Counted from the first letter of the stretch, positions 16,943 to 26,270 are shown. The stretch: 64,000 nt of DNA from Mesorhizobium_K marinum (GCF_040813715.1 NZ_JBFOCH010000008.1); one strand, 5' to 3'. A program made the numbers and translations. The notes: generated by a model from the letters alone, not told the origin.

Positions 16943-18037
16943 TCAAGCCACCCAGTGCTTGTGCAGATGAGCGGCGCGAGCGAGTTGCGGCGCGGTCCTG
17001 ACCTCATGGCCGAGCGTTGCCGCCGCGCGCCAGGGCCAGCGCGGGTCGGCGAGCAGCGCCCTGGCGATCGCGACCATGTCGGCTCGCCCGTCCGCTATGA
17101 TCGCCTCGGCCTGCCTCGCGTCGTCGATCATGCCGACCGCACGCACCGGTACGCCGACCGCCTTTCTGACCGCCTCGGCAAGATGAACCTGATAGCCCGG
17201 CCCCGAGGGGATTTTCTGCAGGGGCGAGTTTCCGCCGCTCGAGCAGCAGATGTAGGATACGCCGGCGTCCGCCAGCGCACGGGCGACCTCGACGCCCTCC
17301 TCGACCGGAAGCCCGCCCTCGACCCAGTCCGTCACCGAGATGCGCGCGCCGAGCATGAGCGCGGGCACGGCCTTCCTCACCGCGCGGGCGATCTCGACGG
17401 CCAGCCGCACGCGGTTCTCGAAGGCGCCGCCCCACTTGTCGTTGCGATGGTTGGAAAGCGGCGAGATGAACTGGTGCAGCAGATAACCATGCGCGGAATG
17501 CAGTTCGATGAAGTCGAAGCCGGCGCGCTCGGCGCGGTGGGCGGCGGCGACGAAACGTCCGATCAGCGCCTCGATCTCGTCCTCGGCCAGCGCATGCGGC
17601 GTATGCCAGCCGTCGGCGAAAGGCAGCGCCGAGGCCGACACGGTCTGCCATGGGTCCTGGCCCGGCTTCAGCGGCCCGCCGCCTTCCCACGGCCGCTGGC
17701 ACGAGGCCTTGCGGCCGGCATGCGCAAGCTGCGTGCCGAACTTCGTGCCGGGCAGGGCCACGCGCCTCGCCGCGTCCAGCATGCGCTTCGCCGCGGCTTC
17801 ATTGTGGTCGGAATAGAGGCCGAGGCAGCCGTGCGAAATGCGCCCGCGGCGCTCGACGTCAGTCATCTCCATCGTCACCATGCCGGCGCCCGACAGCGCG
17901 TATGTCATCCACTGCTGCAGGTGCCAGTCGGACGCCGAGCCGTCGTCGGCGGAATACTGGCACATCGGCGCAATGGCGATGCGGTTGGGAATTTCGAGGC
18001 CGCCGACATCGATCGGCGAGAAGAGATGATCCGTCAT
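16943..18037 (-). CDS. NADH:flavin oxidoreductase (Old Yellow Enzyme family, YqjM-like)
   Basis: A 364-residue FMN-dependent TIM-barrel protein. N-terminal LFSPIDVGGLEIPNRIAIAP and MCQYSA, the catalytic-site HSAHGYLLHQF, and the phosphate-binding VRAVGMIDDARQAE with DMVAIARALLADP are typical of the YqjM subgroup of ene-reductases. It would reduce activated C=C bonds with NAD(P)H. It is convergent with the ABC operon (20 bp) and followed on the same strand by an M32 carboxypeptidase gene that lies upstream in transcription. Confidence 0.9.
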   Translation of the reverse strand: MTDHLFSPIDVGGLEIPNRIAIAPMCQYSADDGSASDWHLQQWMTYALSGAGMVTMEMTDVERRGRISHGCLGLYSDHNEAAAKRMLDAARRVALPGTKFGTQLAHAGRKASCQRPWEGGGPLKPGQDPWQTVSASALPFADGWHTPHALAEDEIEALIGRFVAAAHRAERAGFDFIELHSAHGYLLHQFISPLSNHRNDKWGGAFENRVRLAVEIARAVRKAVPALMLGARISVTDWVEGGLPVEEGVEVARALADAGVSYICCSSGGNSPLQKIPSGPGYQVHLAEAVRKAVGVPVRAVGMIDDARQAEAIIADGRADMVAIARALLADPRWPWRAAATLGHEVRTAPQLARAAHLHKHWVA

Positions 18038-18125
18038 GAAGAACTCCTGGGAGAGGCCTGCCTATAGTTAGACGGCCGCGGCCGCCGCGCAACACCTGGC
18101 CGGTGGTTCGGGCAACGCCCGCCGG

Positions 18126-19610
18126 TCAAGCGCCGTAGCGCTGCCTCAGATGTTCGGTGAAATAGCGCGCTGTCAGCTTCTCGCCGGTCGCGCGCTCCAT
18201 CAGTTCGGGCGTCGACCAGCGCGAGCCTCGCGCCCAGATCTTTTCCCGGCGCCATGCGTTGATGGTTTCGAACCTGCCTTTCGCCAGTTCGTCGTCGACG
18301 GCCGGGTACTCGCGCTTCAGCGCCGCCCATTGCTGCGCGGCCATCATGGCGCCGAGCGTGTAGGACGGGAAATAGCCGAAGGCGCCGGCCGGCCAGTGCA
18401 CATCCTGCATCGGCCCGTCGGCAAAATTGCCCGCGGTGGACAGGCCGAGATAGTCGCGCATCCGGGCGTCCCAGGCTTCAGGGATGTCGGCCACGTCGAG
18501 CCGTCCCGAAACGAGTTCCTCCTCCAGCTCGTAGCGCAGGATGACATGCAGCGGATAGGTCACCTCGTCGGCGTCGACGCGGATCAGGCCGCGCCCGACA
18601 TGGTGCACATGCGGCAGGATGTCGTCGATGGACCAGACCTCGCCGAGGTGTTTCTCGACCATCGGCAGCGCCCAGGCCCAGAAGGCTGGATTGCGGCCGA
18701 TCTGTTTCTCGACGAAGAGGCTCTGGCTCTCGTGCACCGCCATGCCGCGCGCCTTGCCGAGCGGCCAGTGCGCCCATTCGGCGGGCAGGTTCTGTTCGTA
18801 GAGGGCGTGGCCGGTTTCGTGCAGCACGCCCATCAGCGCGGACAGGAACTCGCCCGTTCGGTAGCGGGTGGTGATGCGCACATCCGTCGGCACGCCGCCG
18901 CAGAATGGGTGGTGCGACACCGACAGGCTGCCGTGCGTCAGGTCGAAACCGACCGCCGTCATCAGCGCGAGGCCGAGTTCGCGCTGGCGCTCGATCGAAT
19001 AGGTGCCGGACAGCGGCTTGAGCGGACGCTCGGCCATGCGTTCTTCCTGCGCGGCGAGAGCTTCGGGGACGAAATCCCTCAGGAACGTCTTCAACTCGGC
19101 AAAGACCGGCGTGATGTCTGCTGCGCGGTTGCCGGGGTCATACTGCTCCATCAGCGCGTCGTAGGGGTCGAGCCCCAGCCTGTCGGCGCGCATCGCCGCC
19201 TCTTCGCGCACCAGCGCGACGACGTTTTCGAGCGACGGCAGGAAGCCCGCCCAGTCGTTCTTTTCGCGCAAGCTCCGCCACAACTGCTCGGAACGCATGC
19301 GCGCCGTCGTCTGGCGCTCGACGAATTCGGCCGGCAGACAGGTGAGGTTGGCGTAATGCCGACGGAATTCGCGCAGAGCCGCCTGCTGGTCCTCGTTCAG
19401 GTCCTCGGCATCGGCGGCCTCGATCCAGTCGCCGATTTCGGGCGCGGTCGCCTGGCGGTGGAGCATGCCGGCAAGCGCGGCCATCGCCTCGGCGCGTTTT
19501 TCGCCACCACCCACCGCCATATGCGTCGCCTCGTCGGCGCCGAGGATCGCCAGCGCATGCTCCAGCGCTTCGAGTTTGCGGCCGAGTTCGTCGAGTTTCT
19601 GGAAGGACAT
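18126..19610 (-). CDS. M32 family metallocarboxypeptidase
   Basis: A 494-residue cytoplasmic carboxypeptidase Taq-type enzyme. The zinc motif HETGHALYEQ (HEXXH) is near residue 260, and the third ligand Glu lies in GMAVHESQSLFVEKQIG about 25 residues later. Other family motifs are DPYDALMEQYDPG, HPFCGGVPTDVRITTRY and FADGPMQDVHWPAGAFGYF. Length matches the family. The ATG at 19610 is preferred over a TTG-type extension. It faces a DUF1304 gene divergently with 81 bp between starts. Confidence 0.92.
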   Translation of the reverse strand: MSFQKLDELGRKLEALEHALAILGADEATHMAVGGGEKRAEAMAALAGMLHRQATAPEIGDWIEAADAEDLNEDQQAALREFRRHYANLTCLPAEFVERQTTARMRSEQLWRSLREKNDWAGFLPSLENVVALVREEAAMRADRLGLDPYDALMEQYDPGNRAADITPVFAELKTFLRDFVPEALAAQEERMAERPLKPLSGTYSIERQRELGLALMTAVGFDLTHGSLSVSHHPFCGGVPTDVRITTRYRTGEFLSALMGVLHETGHALYEQNLPAEWAHWPLGKARGMAVHESQSLFVEKQIGRNPAFWAWALPMVEKHLGEVWSIDDILPHVHHVGRGLIRVDADEVTYPLHVILRYELEEELVSGRLDVADIPEAWDARMRDYLGLSTAGNFADGPMQDVHWPAGAFGYFPSYTLGAMMAAQQWAALKREYPAVDDELAKGRFETINAWRREKIWARGSRWSTPELMERATGEKLTARYFTEHLRQRYGA

Positions 19611-19691
19611 GGTGACGGGCTCCCTTGCAAGCAAAGCACTTGCCGCAGCCGCGGCGCGCGATCAAGATCGAAAGCGGAGCGGGAGGAACCG

Positions 19692-20045
19692 ATGCTCGCC
19701 AACATCCTGATCGCGCTGGTGGCGTTGCTGCACGCGGGCTTCATGTACCTGGAGATGATTGCCTGGGACCGAGCGCTCGGTCGTAAGGTGTTCAGGACGA
19801 CACCGGAATTCTCGGCTGCATCGAAGGCGCTTGCCGCCAACCAGGGCCTCTACAACGGCTTCCTCGTCGCGGGCCTGGTGTGGGGGCTGTGGCTCGGCCA
19901 GGACGGGTTCGCGGTGAAGGCGTTCTTCCTCGCCTGCGTGGTCGTGGCCGGCCTGTTCGGCGCGGCGACGGTCAGCCGGCGTATCCTCTACGTGCAGGCG
20001 CTCCCGGCGGTGGCTGCGCTCGTCGCTTTGTGGGCCGGGTGGTAG
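19692..20045 (+). CDS. DUF1304 family small integral membrane protein
   Basis: A 117-residue protein with four hydrophobic segments. MLANILIALVALLHAGFMYL, EMIAWD and AANQGLYNGFLVAGLVWG are the DUF1304 hallmarks. ATG 19692 follows GGGAGGAACC. Function is unknown; no conserved catalytic set is evident. It is a single gene between the divergent M32 peptidase and the convergent MotB-like gene, whose stop is 6 bp away. Confidence 0.85.
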   Translation: MLANILIALVALLHAGFMYLEMIAWDRALGRKVFRTTPEFSAASKALAANQGLYNGFLVAGLVWGLWLGQDGFAVKAFFLACVVVAGLFGAATVSRRILYVQALPAVAALVALWAGW

Positions 20046-20051
20046 CGGCGC

Positions 20052-21083
20052 TCACCGCTCGGTGAGCTTCAGCTCGATGCGGCGGTTGCGGGTGCGCGCT
20101 TCGTCCGTGTCGGCGGTGTCGAGGGGCTGATACTCGCCGAAGCCGGCGGCGACCAGCCGGTTCGCCGGAACGCCGTACTCGATCAGCAGCTTCACGACCG
20201 ACGTGGCGCGCGCCGAAGATAGTTCCCAGTTGTCCGACCAGCGCCGCGCCGTCGACACCGGCACGTTGTCGGTGTGGCCATCGACGCGCAGGACCCAGTT
20301 GATCTCCGGCGGAATTTCGCGCTGCAACTCGATGATGGCGTCGGCGAGCTTTTTCATCTCGATCCGGCCGGCCGGATTGATGACGTCGGAGCCGGACGGG
20401 AACAGCACTTCGGACTGGAAGACGAAGCGGTCTCCGACGATGCGGATGTTCTCGCGGTCGGACAGGATCTCGCGCAACCGCCCGAAGAAGTCGGACCGGT
20501 AGCGGTTGAGTTCCTGGACGCGCTGGGCAAGCGCCACGTTCAGGCGGCGGCCGAGATCGGCGATCTTGGTGTTGGATTCGCGGTCGCGCGCCTCCGAGGC
20601 CTCGAGCGCGTCCTCGAGCGCTGCGATCTGCTTGCGCAGCGCCGCGATCTGCTGGTTCAGCAGCTCGACCTGGCTTAGCGCGCGCTGGCTGATCTGGCGT
20701 TCGGCGTCGAGCTCGCCGCTCATAGAGGTGATGCGCGCATTGGCCTCGGAATCGGCGCCGGCGCCCCTTTCGAGCAGTTCCTGCAGGCGCGTCCGCTCGC
20801 TCTGAGCGCTGAACAGCGAGGCCTGCAAATCCGCGATCGTGTCCTGGGCGTCCTGGTTGTTGCCCTGCTCAAGCGCCAGCAGCTGGGTCAGCTCGTTGAT
20901 CTGCAGGTTGAGCCTGGCCAGCACCTCGTCGCGGCCGCTGATCTCCCGGCTGAGCAGGAACTGCGCAAGCACGAAGACCGAGAGCAGGAACATGATGGCG
21001 AGCAGCAGCGTCGACAGCGCGTCGACAAAGCCCGGCCAGTAATCGATGTGGCGGTTGCGTCGCGCCGCCCTTGCAAGCGCCAT
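20052..21083 (-). CDS. MotB-like OmpA/peptidoglycan-binding membrane protein
   Basis: A 343-residue protein with one N-terminal transmembrane helix carrying an aspartate (YWPGFVDALSTLLLAIMFLL, about 15-34). A long coiled coil (about 50-180) and a C-terminal OmpA-like domain with HTDNVPVSTARRWSDNWELS and RRIELKLTER follow. This is the MotB/TolR-plus-OmpA architecture: a proton-path plug helix and a peptidoglycan anchor. It is paired with the MotA/ExbB-like gene 12 bp upstream in transcription. I do not think it is flagellar MotB, since no flagellar genes are near. Confidence 0.85.
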   Translation of the reverse strand: MALARAARRNRHIDYWPGFVDALSTLLLAIMFLLSVFVLAQFLLSREISGRDEVLARLNLQINELTQLLALEQGNNQDAQDTIADLQASLFSAQSERTRLQELLERGAGADSEANARITSMSGELDAERQISQRALSQVELLNQQIAALRKQIAALEDALEASEARDRESNTKIADLGRRLNVALAQRVQELNRYRSDFFGRLREILSDRENIRIVGDRFVFQSEVLFPSGSDVINPAGRIEMKKLADAIIELQREIPPEINWVLRVDGHTDNVPVSTARRWSDNWELSSARATSVVKLLIEYGVPANRLVAAGFGEYQPLDTADTDEARTRNRRIELKLTER

Positions 21084-21095
21084 GCCGTCGGGTCC

Positions 21096-22118
21096 CTAGT
21101 TGAGTTCCTGCTTCTTCAGCGTATCGGCCAGCCGGTCCAGCGTGCGGCGCATCGCCTTCTGTTCCTCCGACTGCGCCTCGACCCAGTCGCGCATGATCTG
21201 CTGCTCGGACCGCATGTTCTTGACGAGGCCGGAGATGCCGTCGGCGAGGTTGGCCATGGCGGTGGCGACGCGCGGGTTGGAGCCGCCATGCTCCTGCAGG
21301 CTGCGCAGGCGCTCCGACAGCGCACGGATCTCGTCGGACGCGTCGCCCTTGGAGCCGTCGGCGACCACCATGTCGGAGGACAGGTCGGTGACCGACGAAA
21401 GCCAGTTCTCGAGTTCGGTGTAGAAGCGCGTCTGGGCGCGCCCGGCCTGGAGGTCGAGGAATCCGAGCACCAGCGAGCCGGACAGGCCGAACAGCGACGA
21501 CGAGAAGGCCGTGCCCATGCCGGCCAGCGGCGCCGAAAGCCCGGCCTTCAGCGCGTCGAGCACGGATCCCGTGTCGCCCGAACCCGGATCGAGCGACTGG
21601 ATCGTGTCGCCGATCGAGCCGATGGTGGCAAGCAGGCCCCAGAAGGTGCCGAGCAGGCCGAGAAAGACAAGCAGGCCAATGAGGTAGCGCGAGATGTCGC
21701 GGCTCTCGTCGAGGCGGGTGGCGATCGAATCGAGCATGGAGCGCATCGAGCTGGTCGACAGCGCGACCGTCGAGGAGCGCGACAGCAGCGCCTTCATCGG
21801 CGCGAGCAGGACGGGCTCGGTCGCCTCGGATCCGGCTCGGAAGGAGTTGACCCAGCGCACTTCCCGGAAAAGCCTGACGGCCTGCTGGAAGGACAAGAGG
21901 ATGCCGACGATGAGCACGCCGAGAATGAGGCCGTTGAGGCCTGGATTGGTGGCGAAGGCAGCCGAGATCTGGCGGGTCAGGATGGCTGCGATGAAGGCGA
22001 CGATGGCCAGGAAGACCATCATCGACAGAACGAAGACCTGCGGGCTGGACAGCCTGTAGGGGTCGTAGTCCATCACGTCAGACGAGCCGACTAGGCCCAT
22101 GGTCCTCAAGATGCCCAT
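21096..22118 (-). CDS. MotA/TolQ/ExbB-type proton channel protein
   Basis: A 340-residue membrane protein. Two N-terminal hydrophobic segments (about 27-47 and 62-80) are followed by a MotA/ExbB core with LGLLGTFWGLLATIGSIG and GLSAPLAGMGTAFSSSLFGLSG, and then a long C-terminal helical tail. With the MotB-like partner it should form a proton-driven stator-like complex across the inner membrane. The tail is longer than in TolQ (compare TolQ at 34079). The pair resembles ZorA/ZorB in plan, but no Zorya effector genes are present. Confidence 0.83.
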   Translation of the reverse strand: MGILRTMGLVGSSDVMDYDPYRLSSPQVFVLSMMVFLAIVAFIAAILTRQISAAFATNPGLNGLILGVLIVGILLSFQQAVRLFREVRWVNSFRAGSEATEPVLLAPMKALLSRSSTVALSTSSMRSMLDSIATRLDESRDISRYLIGLLVFLGLLGTFWGLLATIGSIGDTIQSLDPGSGDTGSVLDALKAGLSAPLAGMGTAFSSSLFGLSGSLVLGFLDLQAGRAQTRFYTELENWLSSVTDLSSDMVVADGSKGDASDEIRALSERLRSLQEHGGSNPRVATAMANLADGISGLVKNMRSEQQIMRDWVEAQSEEQKAMRRTLDRLADTLKKQELN

Positions 22119-22214
22119 TCTCGCCCCGATTCCATTTCCTGCGACGCAGCAGCCGCGACTCTAAGCGGAATCGCGGTCAAATTGGAAGACGCAAGGGAAC
22201 TTGGGGGCTCCGGC

Positions 22215-22907
22215 TCAAAAGCGGGCGACCACGAGGCAGTCGATGATCGCGGCGCAATGCAATCCCGCGCCGGTGACCACGAATCCATGCCAGACGGCAT
22301 TGTGGAACCGGAGACCTTTCCACGCGAAAAAGACGACGCCGCAGGAATAGACGACCCCGCCGGCGAGGATCAGGCCGAGCGTCACAGCAGGCAGCGTGTC
22401 CAGAAGCGGCTGAACGACTAGCGTGCCGCTCCAGCCGATGGCGAGATAGAAGACGATCGCCAGGCGGTCGAAGCGGCCGGGCAGGAAGAGCTTGATCGCC
22501 ATGCCCGCGACAGCGGCGCACCATACCACCGCGACCATGACGCGGGCCATGGCAAGGTCGTCGAGCTGGATCAGGAAGGGCGTGTAGGTCGCCGCGATCA
22601 ACAGATAGATCGCGGCGTGATCGAAGCGGCGAAGGATCCACTTGGCAGGGGTCAGTGGCCATAGGTTGTAGGCGAGCGAGATGGACAGCACCGTCAGCAG
22701 CGCCACGACGTAGAAGATCGCCGCGACATACTCGCCGGGACCGGCGTGGAAGGGCGCGAGCGACAACAGCGACGAGCCGGCCGCGATCGCAAGCACGATG
22801 CCGACGGTATGCACGGCGCCATCGGCGACAATCTCGGCGCGGGAATAGTGGAAGCGCCCCCAGAACGGGGCGGCGGCGCGGGACGGAGCGTCGCCGCTAT
22901 TCATCAT
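22215..22907 (-). CDS. Hemolysin III family (PAQR-type) membrane protein
   Basis: A 230-residue protein with seven hydrophobic segments. The family motifs are FDHAAIYLLIAATYTPF near residue 95 and VWHGFVVTGAGLHCAAI at the end. The His and Asp residues correspond to the conserved metal-site pattern of PAQR proteins. Despite the name, bacterial members are not proven toxins. It is a single gene between the MotA-like gene and the suhB-like gene. Confidence 0.87.
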   Translation of the reverse strand: MMNSGDAPSRAAAPFWGRFHYSRAEIVADGAVHTVGIVLAIAAGSSLLSLAPFHAGPGEYVAAIFYVVALLTVLSISLAYNLWPLTPAKWILRRFDHAAIYLLIAATYTPFLIQLDDLAMARVMVAVVWCAAVAGMAIKLFLPGRFDRLAIVFYLAIGWSGTLVVQPLLDTLPAVTLGLILAGGVVYSCGVVFFAWKGLRFHNAVWHGFVVTGAGLHCAAIIDCLVVARF

Positions 22908-22989
22908 GGACCTGCATGCCCTCTATCTGGGAGCGGTCGCCATGGTTTTGCAAGCCTTCCGACCGCCAGGGCGGCGACCGCATTGAGGG

Positions 22990-23790
22990 TCAGCGCGGGG
23001 AGACAGGCTTCTTCAGCGTCTTCATCAGGTCGCGGTGGATCGCCTCGTTGCCCGCCACCAGGTCGCCCGTGGCGAAGATGTCCTGGCCGCCAGCCTTGTC
23101 GGTAACGAAGCCGCCCGCCTCGCGCACGAGAACGATGCCGGCGCCGACATCCCAGGGCGAAAGGCCCTGCTCCCAGAAGCCGTCCATGCGGCCCGCCGCG
23201 ACGTAGGCGAGGTCGAGCGCCGCCGAACCCAGGCGGCGCACGCCTGCGACTTCGCCCATGACGTTGCGCATTTCGATCAGGAAGTTGCCGTGATGACCGC
23301 GGCCGAGATGCGGCACGCCGGTGCCGACGACCGCGTCGGACAGCTTGGTGCGACCGGCAACGCGAAGGCGGCGATCGTTGAGGAAGGCGCCGCCGCCGCG
23401 TTCGGCGGTATAGAGCTCGTCCATCGCGGGATTGTAGACCACGCCGGCGACCAGCTGTCCCTGACGTTCGAGCGCGATGGAGATGGAGAAGATCGGGATT
23501 CCGTGCAGGAAGTTGGTGGTGCCGTCGAGCGGGTCGACCAGCCAGCGGTGCTGGTCGTCGTCGCCTTCGACCTCGCCACGCTCCTCCATGAGGAATGAAT
23601 AGCCGGGACGCGCCCGCGACAGCTCGGCGTGGATGATCTCCTCGGCCTTGCGGTCTGCCTGGCTGACGTAGTCGCCTGGCCCCTTGAGGGAGACCTGGAG
23701 GTTCTGCACCTCGCCGAAGTCACGGGAAAGGGAGCGGCCCGCCTTCATCGCGGCCTGGACCATCACGTTGAGGAGTGCTGAGCGCGCCAT
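22990..23790 (-). CDS. suhB: Inositol monophosphatase family protein
   Basis: A 266-residue Mg-dependent phosphatase. The metal motifs are visible: EE in FLMEERGEVEG (about 67), WLVDPLDGTTNFLHGIP (about 83-99) and WDVGAGIVLVREAGG (about 215). It would hydrolyse inositol-1-phosphate or related sugar phosphates, or act like SuhB in rRNA transcription. ATG 23790 (MARSALLNVMVQAAMKAGR) is the family start. It lies 13 bp downstream of efp, a pairing common in rhizobia. Confidence 0.9.
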   Translation of the reverse strand: MARSALLNVMVQAAMKAGRSLSRDFGEVQNLQVSLKGPGDYVSQADRKAEEIIHAELSRARPGYSFLMEERGEVEGDDDQHRWLVDPLDGTTNFLHGIPIFSISIALERQGQLVAGVVYNPAMDELYTAERGGGAFLNDRRLRVAGRTKLSDAVVGTGVPHLGRGHHGNFLIEMRNVMGEVAGVRRLGSAALDLAYVAAGRMDGFWEQGLSPWDVGAGIVLVREAGGFVTDKAGGQDIFATGDLVAGNEAIHRDLMKTLKKPVSPR

Positions 23791-23803
23791 CTGCCTGCCT
23801 GAA

Positions 23804-24370
23804 TCAGTCCGCGCGGCGGACGTAGGTGAGTTCGTTCGTGTCGACGATGATACGCTCGCCGGCGGAGATGAAGGGCGGCACAAGCACGCGGATGCCGTTT
23901 TCGAGCACCGCGGGCTTGTAGGAGGACGCGGCGGTCTGGCCCTTCACCACGGGATCCGCCTCGGTGATCGCCAGCGTGACCTGGTCGGGCAAGGACACGC
24001 CGATCGGCGTCTCGTTGTAGAGTTGCACCGTCACCATCATGCCGTCCTGCAGGAAGGCGGCGCGGTCGCCGACGAAGTCCTTCTGCAGTTCGAGCTGCTC
24101 GTAGCTCTCGGTATCCATGAAAACGAGCTGGTCGCCCTGCTCGTAGAGGAAGGAGAAGTCCTTGAGGTCGAGCCGGGTCTGCTCGACTTTCTCGTCCGAG
24201 CGGAACCGCTCGTTCAGCTTGGTGCCGCTGACGAGGTTCTTCAGTTCGACCTGGTTATAGGCGCCGCCCTTGCCAGGCTTGACCGTGTTCGTCCTGACGG
24301 CGACCCAAAGGCCGCCATCATGCTCGATGACGGTGCCGGGACGGATTTCGCTGCCGCTGATCTTGGCCAT
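23804..24370 (-). CDS. efp: Elongation factor P
   Basis: A 188-residue protein with all three EF-P domains. The loop that enters the peptidyl-transferase centre is visible as KPGKGGA around residue 34, with the modifiable lysine retained. The C-terminal signature VQLYNETPIGVSLPDQVTL and the final domain are complete. EF-P rescues ribosomes stalled on polyproline; note that TolA, CpoB and the 50025 protein in this window are proline-rich. ATG 24370 is the family start. Lysylation genes are not in the window. Confidence 0.95.
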   Translation of the reverse strand: MAKISGSEIRPGTVIEHDGGLWVAVRTNTVKPGKGGAYNQVELKNLVSGTKLNERFRSDEKVEQTRLDLKDFSFLYEQGDQLVFMDTESYEQLELQKDFVGDRAAFLQDGMMVTVQLYNETPIGVSLPDQVTLAITEADPVVKGQTAASSYKPAVLENGIRVLVPPFISAGERIIVDTNELTYVRRAD

Positions 24371-24475
24371 GGTAGGGGAATTTCCGGAACATTCATGCGC
24401 TCGACGTCGCGCGTTGGTGGTCCATGACCACAAAAAGCCTGGGGAGGCAAGAGACCGGCGGGTTGGCGGAGCGCC

Positions 24476-25441
24476 CTAACGCAGCCGGTTTGCGCGTTCG
24501 AGCGCCGTCTTCAGGTCCTCGTCGGTCAATCCGCTGAGGAAGTCGTCCATTTCAGCATCGTGCAGTCCGCGCCTGCGTGCGAGGAAGTACCAGGCGGCGG
24601 CGTCGATCGCGTTCGGCTCGGTGCCGATGCCGCCCATGTAGAGCTTCGCCAGCCTGTTCTGCGCGGCGACGTTGCCGCCCTCGGCGGCGCGCTTCATCCA
24701 GCCGAACCCGGCTTTCAGGTCGCGCGGGCCTCCGCGACCCTCGACCAGCCAGGTCGCGAGGTCGAGCTGGGCGGTGTCGAAGTTCTGCCGGGCGGCGAGC
24801 AGCAGCCAGCGCCTTGCCTCGGCCTCGTCGCGCGGCTTGCCACCGGCGCCGTTGGCGTAGATCTGCGACATTGCATACTGGCCGTCCGCAAGGCCGGCTT
24901 CCGCGGCGCGCTGGTAGTAGGACACAGCCTTCGCCATTCCGACGTCGCCGGGCTCGCGCTGAACGAGCAGCTGCGCGAAATTGAACTGCGCGAGCCGGTT
25001 GCCTGCTTCCGCGGCCGACTGCATCAGCGCATAGGCCCCCTTCGTGTCCTTCTTCACGAAACGACCGTCTATCAGCATCAGGGCGTACTGGAACTGGGCT
25101 TCGGGCACGCCCTGCTCGGCGGCCAGCTGGTACCATTTCGCAGCCTGCGCCTCGTCGCGCTTGACGCCGAGCCCGCGGGACAGGATCTCGGCCACCAGCG
25201 TCTGCGCCGCCGCGTTTCCGGCCTCGGCGCGCGGCATCGCCAGGTTGAGCGCCGTCATGTAGAGGCCGCGCTGGTAGGCGCCATAGGCGGCGTCGGACGC
25301 CGGGCCGCCGAAGCGTTCCTGGTCCACGCCCGTCGTTGCCTCCGGGGTTTCTCCGGCCGGCTGCGCATCTTCGGCCGCGATTGCGCCGCCGCAGACCAGA
25401 AGGGCGGCCAGCAGGGGAAGACGTCGCGAAAGCGCAATCAT
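24476..25441 (-). CDS. Sel1-like repeat (TPR-type) secreted protein
   Basis: A 321-residue protein with an N-terminal signal peptide (LPLLAALLVCGGAIAAED). Five or more Sel1 repeats of about 36 residues follow, recognisable by AKWYQLAAEQGVPEAQFQYA, YALMQSAAEAGNRLAQFNFA, VSYYQRAAEAGLADGQYAM and GWMKRAAEGGNVAAQNRLA. Such proteins scaffold protein interactions in the periplasm. Its start overlaps the stop of the thiamine-phosphate-synthase-like gene by four bases, so the two are translationally coupled. No enzymatic motif is seen. Confidence 0.88.
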   Translation of the reverse strand: MIALSRRLPLLAALLVCGGAIAAEDAQPAGETPEATTGVDQERFGGPASDAAYGAYQRGLYMTALNLAMPRAEAGNAAAQTLVAEILSRGLGVKRDEAQAAKWYQLAAEQGVPEAQFQYALMLIDGRFVKKDTKGAYALMQSAAEAGNRLAQFNFAQLLVQREPGDVGMAKAVSYYQRAAEAGLADGQYAMSQIYANGAGGKPRDEAEARRWLLLAARQNFDTAQLDLATWLVEGRGGPRDLKAGFGWMKRAAEGGNVAAQNRLAKLYMGGIGTEPNAIDAAAWYFLARRRGLHDAEMDDFLSGLTDEDLKTALERANRLR

Positions 25442-26103
25442 CCGGCCGGTTCGAAGCGCGGTGCGGTTTCGTCGAGGATGGCGTTGGCCCGCTGGACCGC
25501 CTCGGACGGGTCGACGCCTTCAGAGAAGACCGCCGCGGAAAGCGCCACGAAATCGGTCCCGGTGGCAGCCACCGTCGCAACGGAATCGAGGCTGGAGCCG
25601 GCCATCACCACGCCGGGAATCTCCACCATCTCGGCCCACCAGCCGCCCAGCGACAGATTGCGCTGGTGGGCTTCCGGCTGGTTGTCGTAGCCGAAACGGC
25701 CGAAAAATACGTAGTCGGGGCGCTCTTCGCCCAGTTCCAGCGCGTCATCGCGGCTCTTCACGCCGCCCGCTCCAACCGCGATCCTGGACTGGAAGTTTTC
25801 AACTGCCTCGGCAAGGGCGGCCTTGCCGCCTTCGATGTGGATGCCGTCGGCCTTGACGCGGCCGGCGATGCGGGTGTCGTCGACGATGACCGCCGCGATC
25901 CCGGCGGCTTGGGCCATGGGCACGACGCGCTCTGCGAAGGCCTGGTAAGAGGCCTCGTCCATCTCGTAGGGCGGGAGAATGACGGAGGCGACGTCACCGC
26001 CGGCGATCGCCGCGGCGAACTTCGTGGCGAACGCCTCCGCAGCCATGCCTGGCGGCGATATCAGGATGATGCGGCAGCGGTTCGGCGTGTTGTCGTCGGT
26101 CAT
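25438..26103 (-). CDS. Thiamine-phosphate-synthase-like TIM-barrel protein
   Basis: A 221-residue protein resembling ThiE in plan: VIVDDTRIAGRVKADGIHIEG near residue 80, VGAGGVKSRDDALELGEERPDYVFFG, and VVMAGSSLDSVATVAATGTDFVALSAAVF. The usual ThiE pyrophosphate-binding signature is only weakly kept, and the protein is often annotated as thiamine-phosphate pyrophosphorylase by similarity. Whether it makes thiamine phosphate is doubtful. It is coupled by a 4-bp overlap to the Sel1-repeat gene. Confidence 0.75.
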   Translation of the reverse strand: MTDDNTPNRCRIILISPPGMAAEAFATKFAAAIAGGDVASVILPPYEMDEASYQAFAERVVPMAQAAGIAAVIVDDTRIAGRVKADGIHIEGGKAALAEAVENFQSRIAVGAGGVKSRDDALELGEERPDYVFFGRFGYDNQPEAHQRNLSLGGWWAEMVEIPGVVMAGSSLDSVATVAATGTDFVALSAAVFSEGVDPSEAVQRANAILDETAPRFEPAG

Positions 26104-26270
26104 GCTCGGCTTTCCTGCCCCGGCCTATGCCGGGCGAGTTTGGTCGAAAAGCGGCATAGACCAAGGACGTGGCGTTGAACAGCAGCCGCGCGCCTTCGCC
26201 TCGGCCAACAATCCGGTCGCATCCTTGCCGTTTTCAGGCTATTCCAGCGCGTCTTTCTTCATTTCGCCTC

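Noticed and set aside
20052..22118. Zorya anti-phage system (ZorA/ZorB)
   Set aside because: The MotA/MotB-like pair is flanked by housekeeping genes (DUF1304, hemolysin III, suhB, efp) and no Zorya effector gene is present.
22215..22907. Hemolysin as virulence factor
   Set aside because: Bacterial hemolysin III/PAQR proteins are widespread membrane proteins, and toxin activity is not supported by the sequence.
26104..26270. Small gene between the ThiE-like and TauE genes
   Set aside because: No ORF there has a ribosome binding site or plausible composition; only a short CCCGGC-CTAT-GCCGGG stem is seen.
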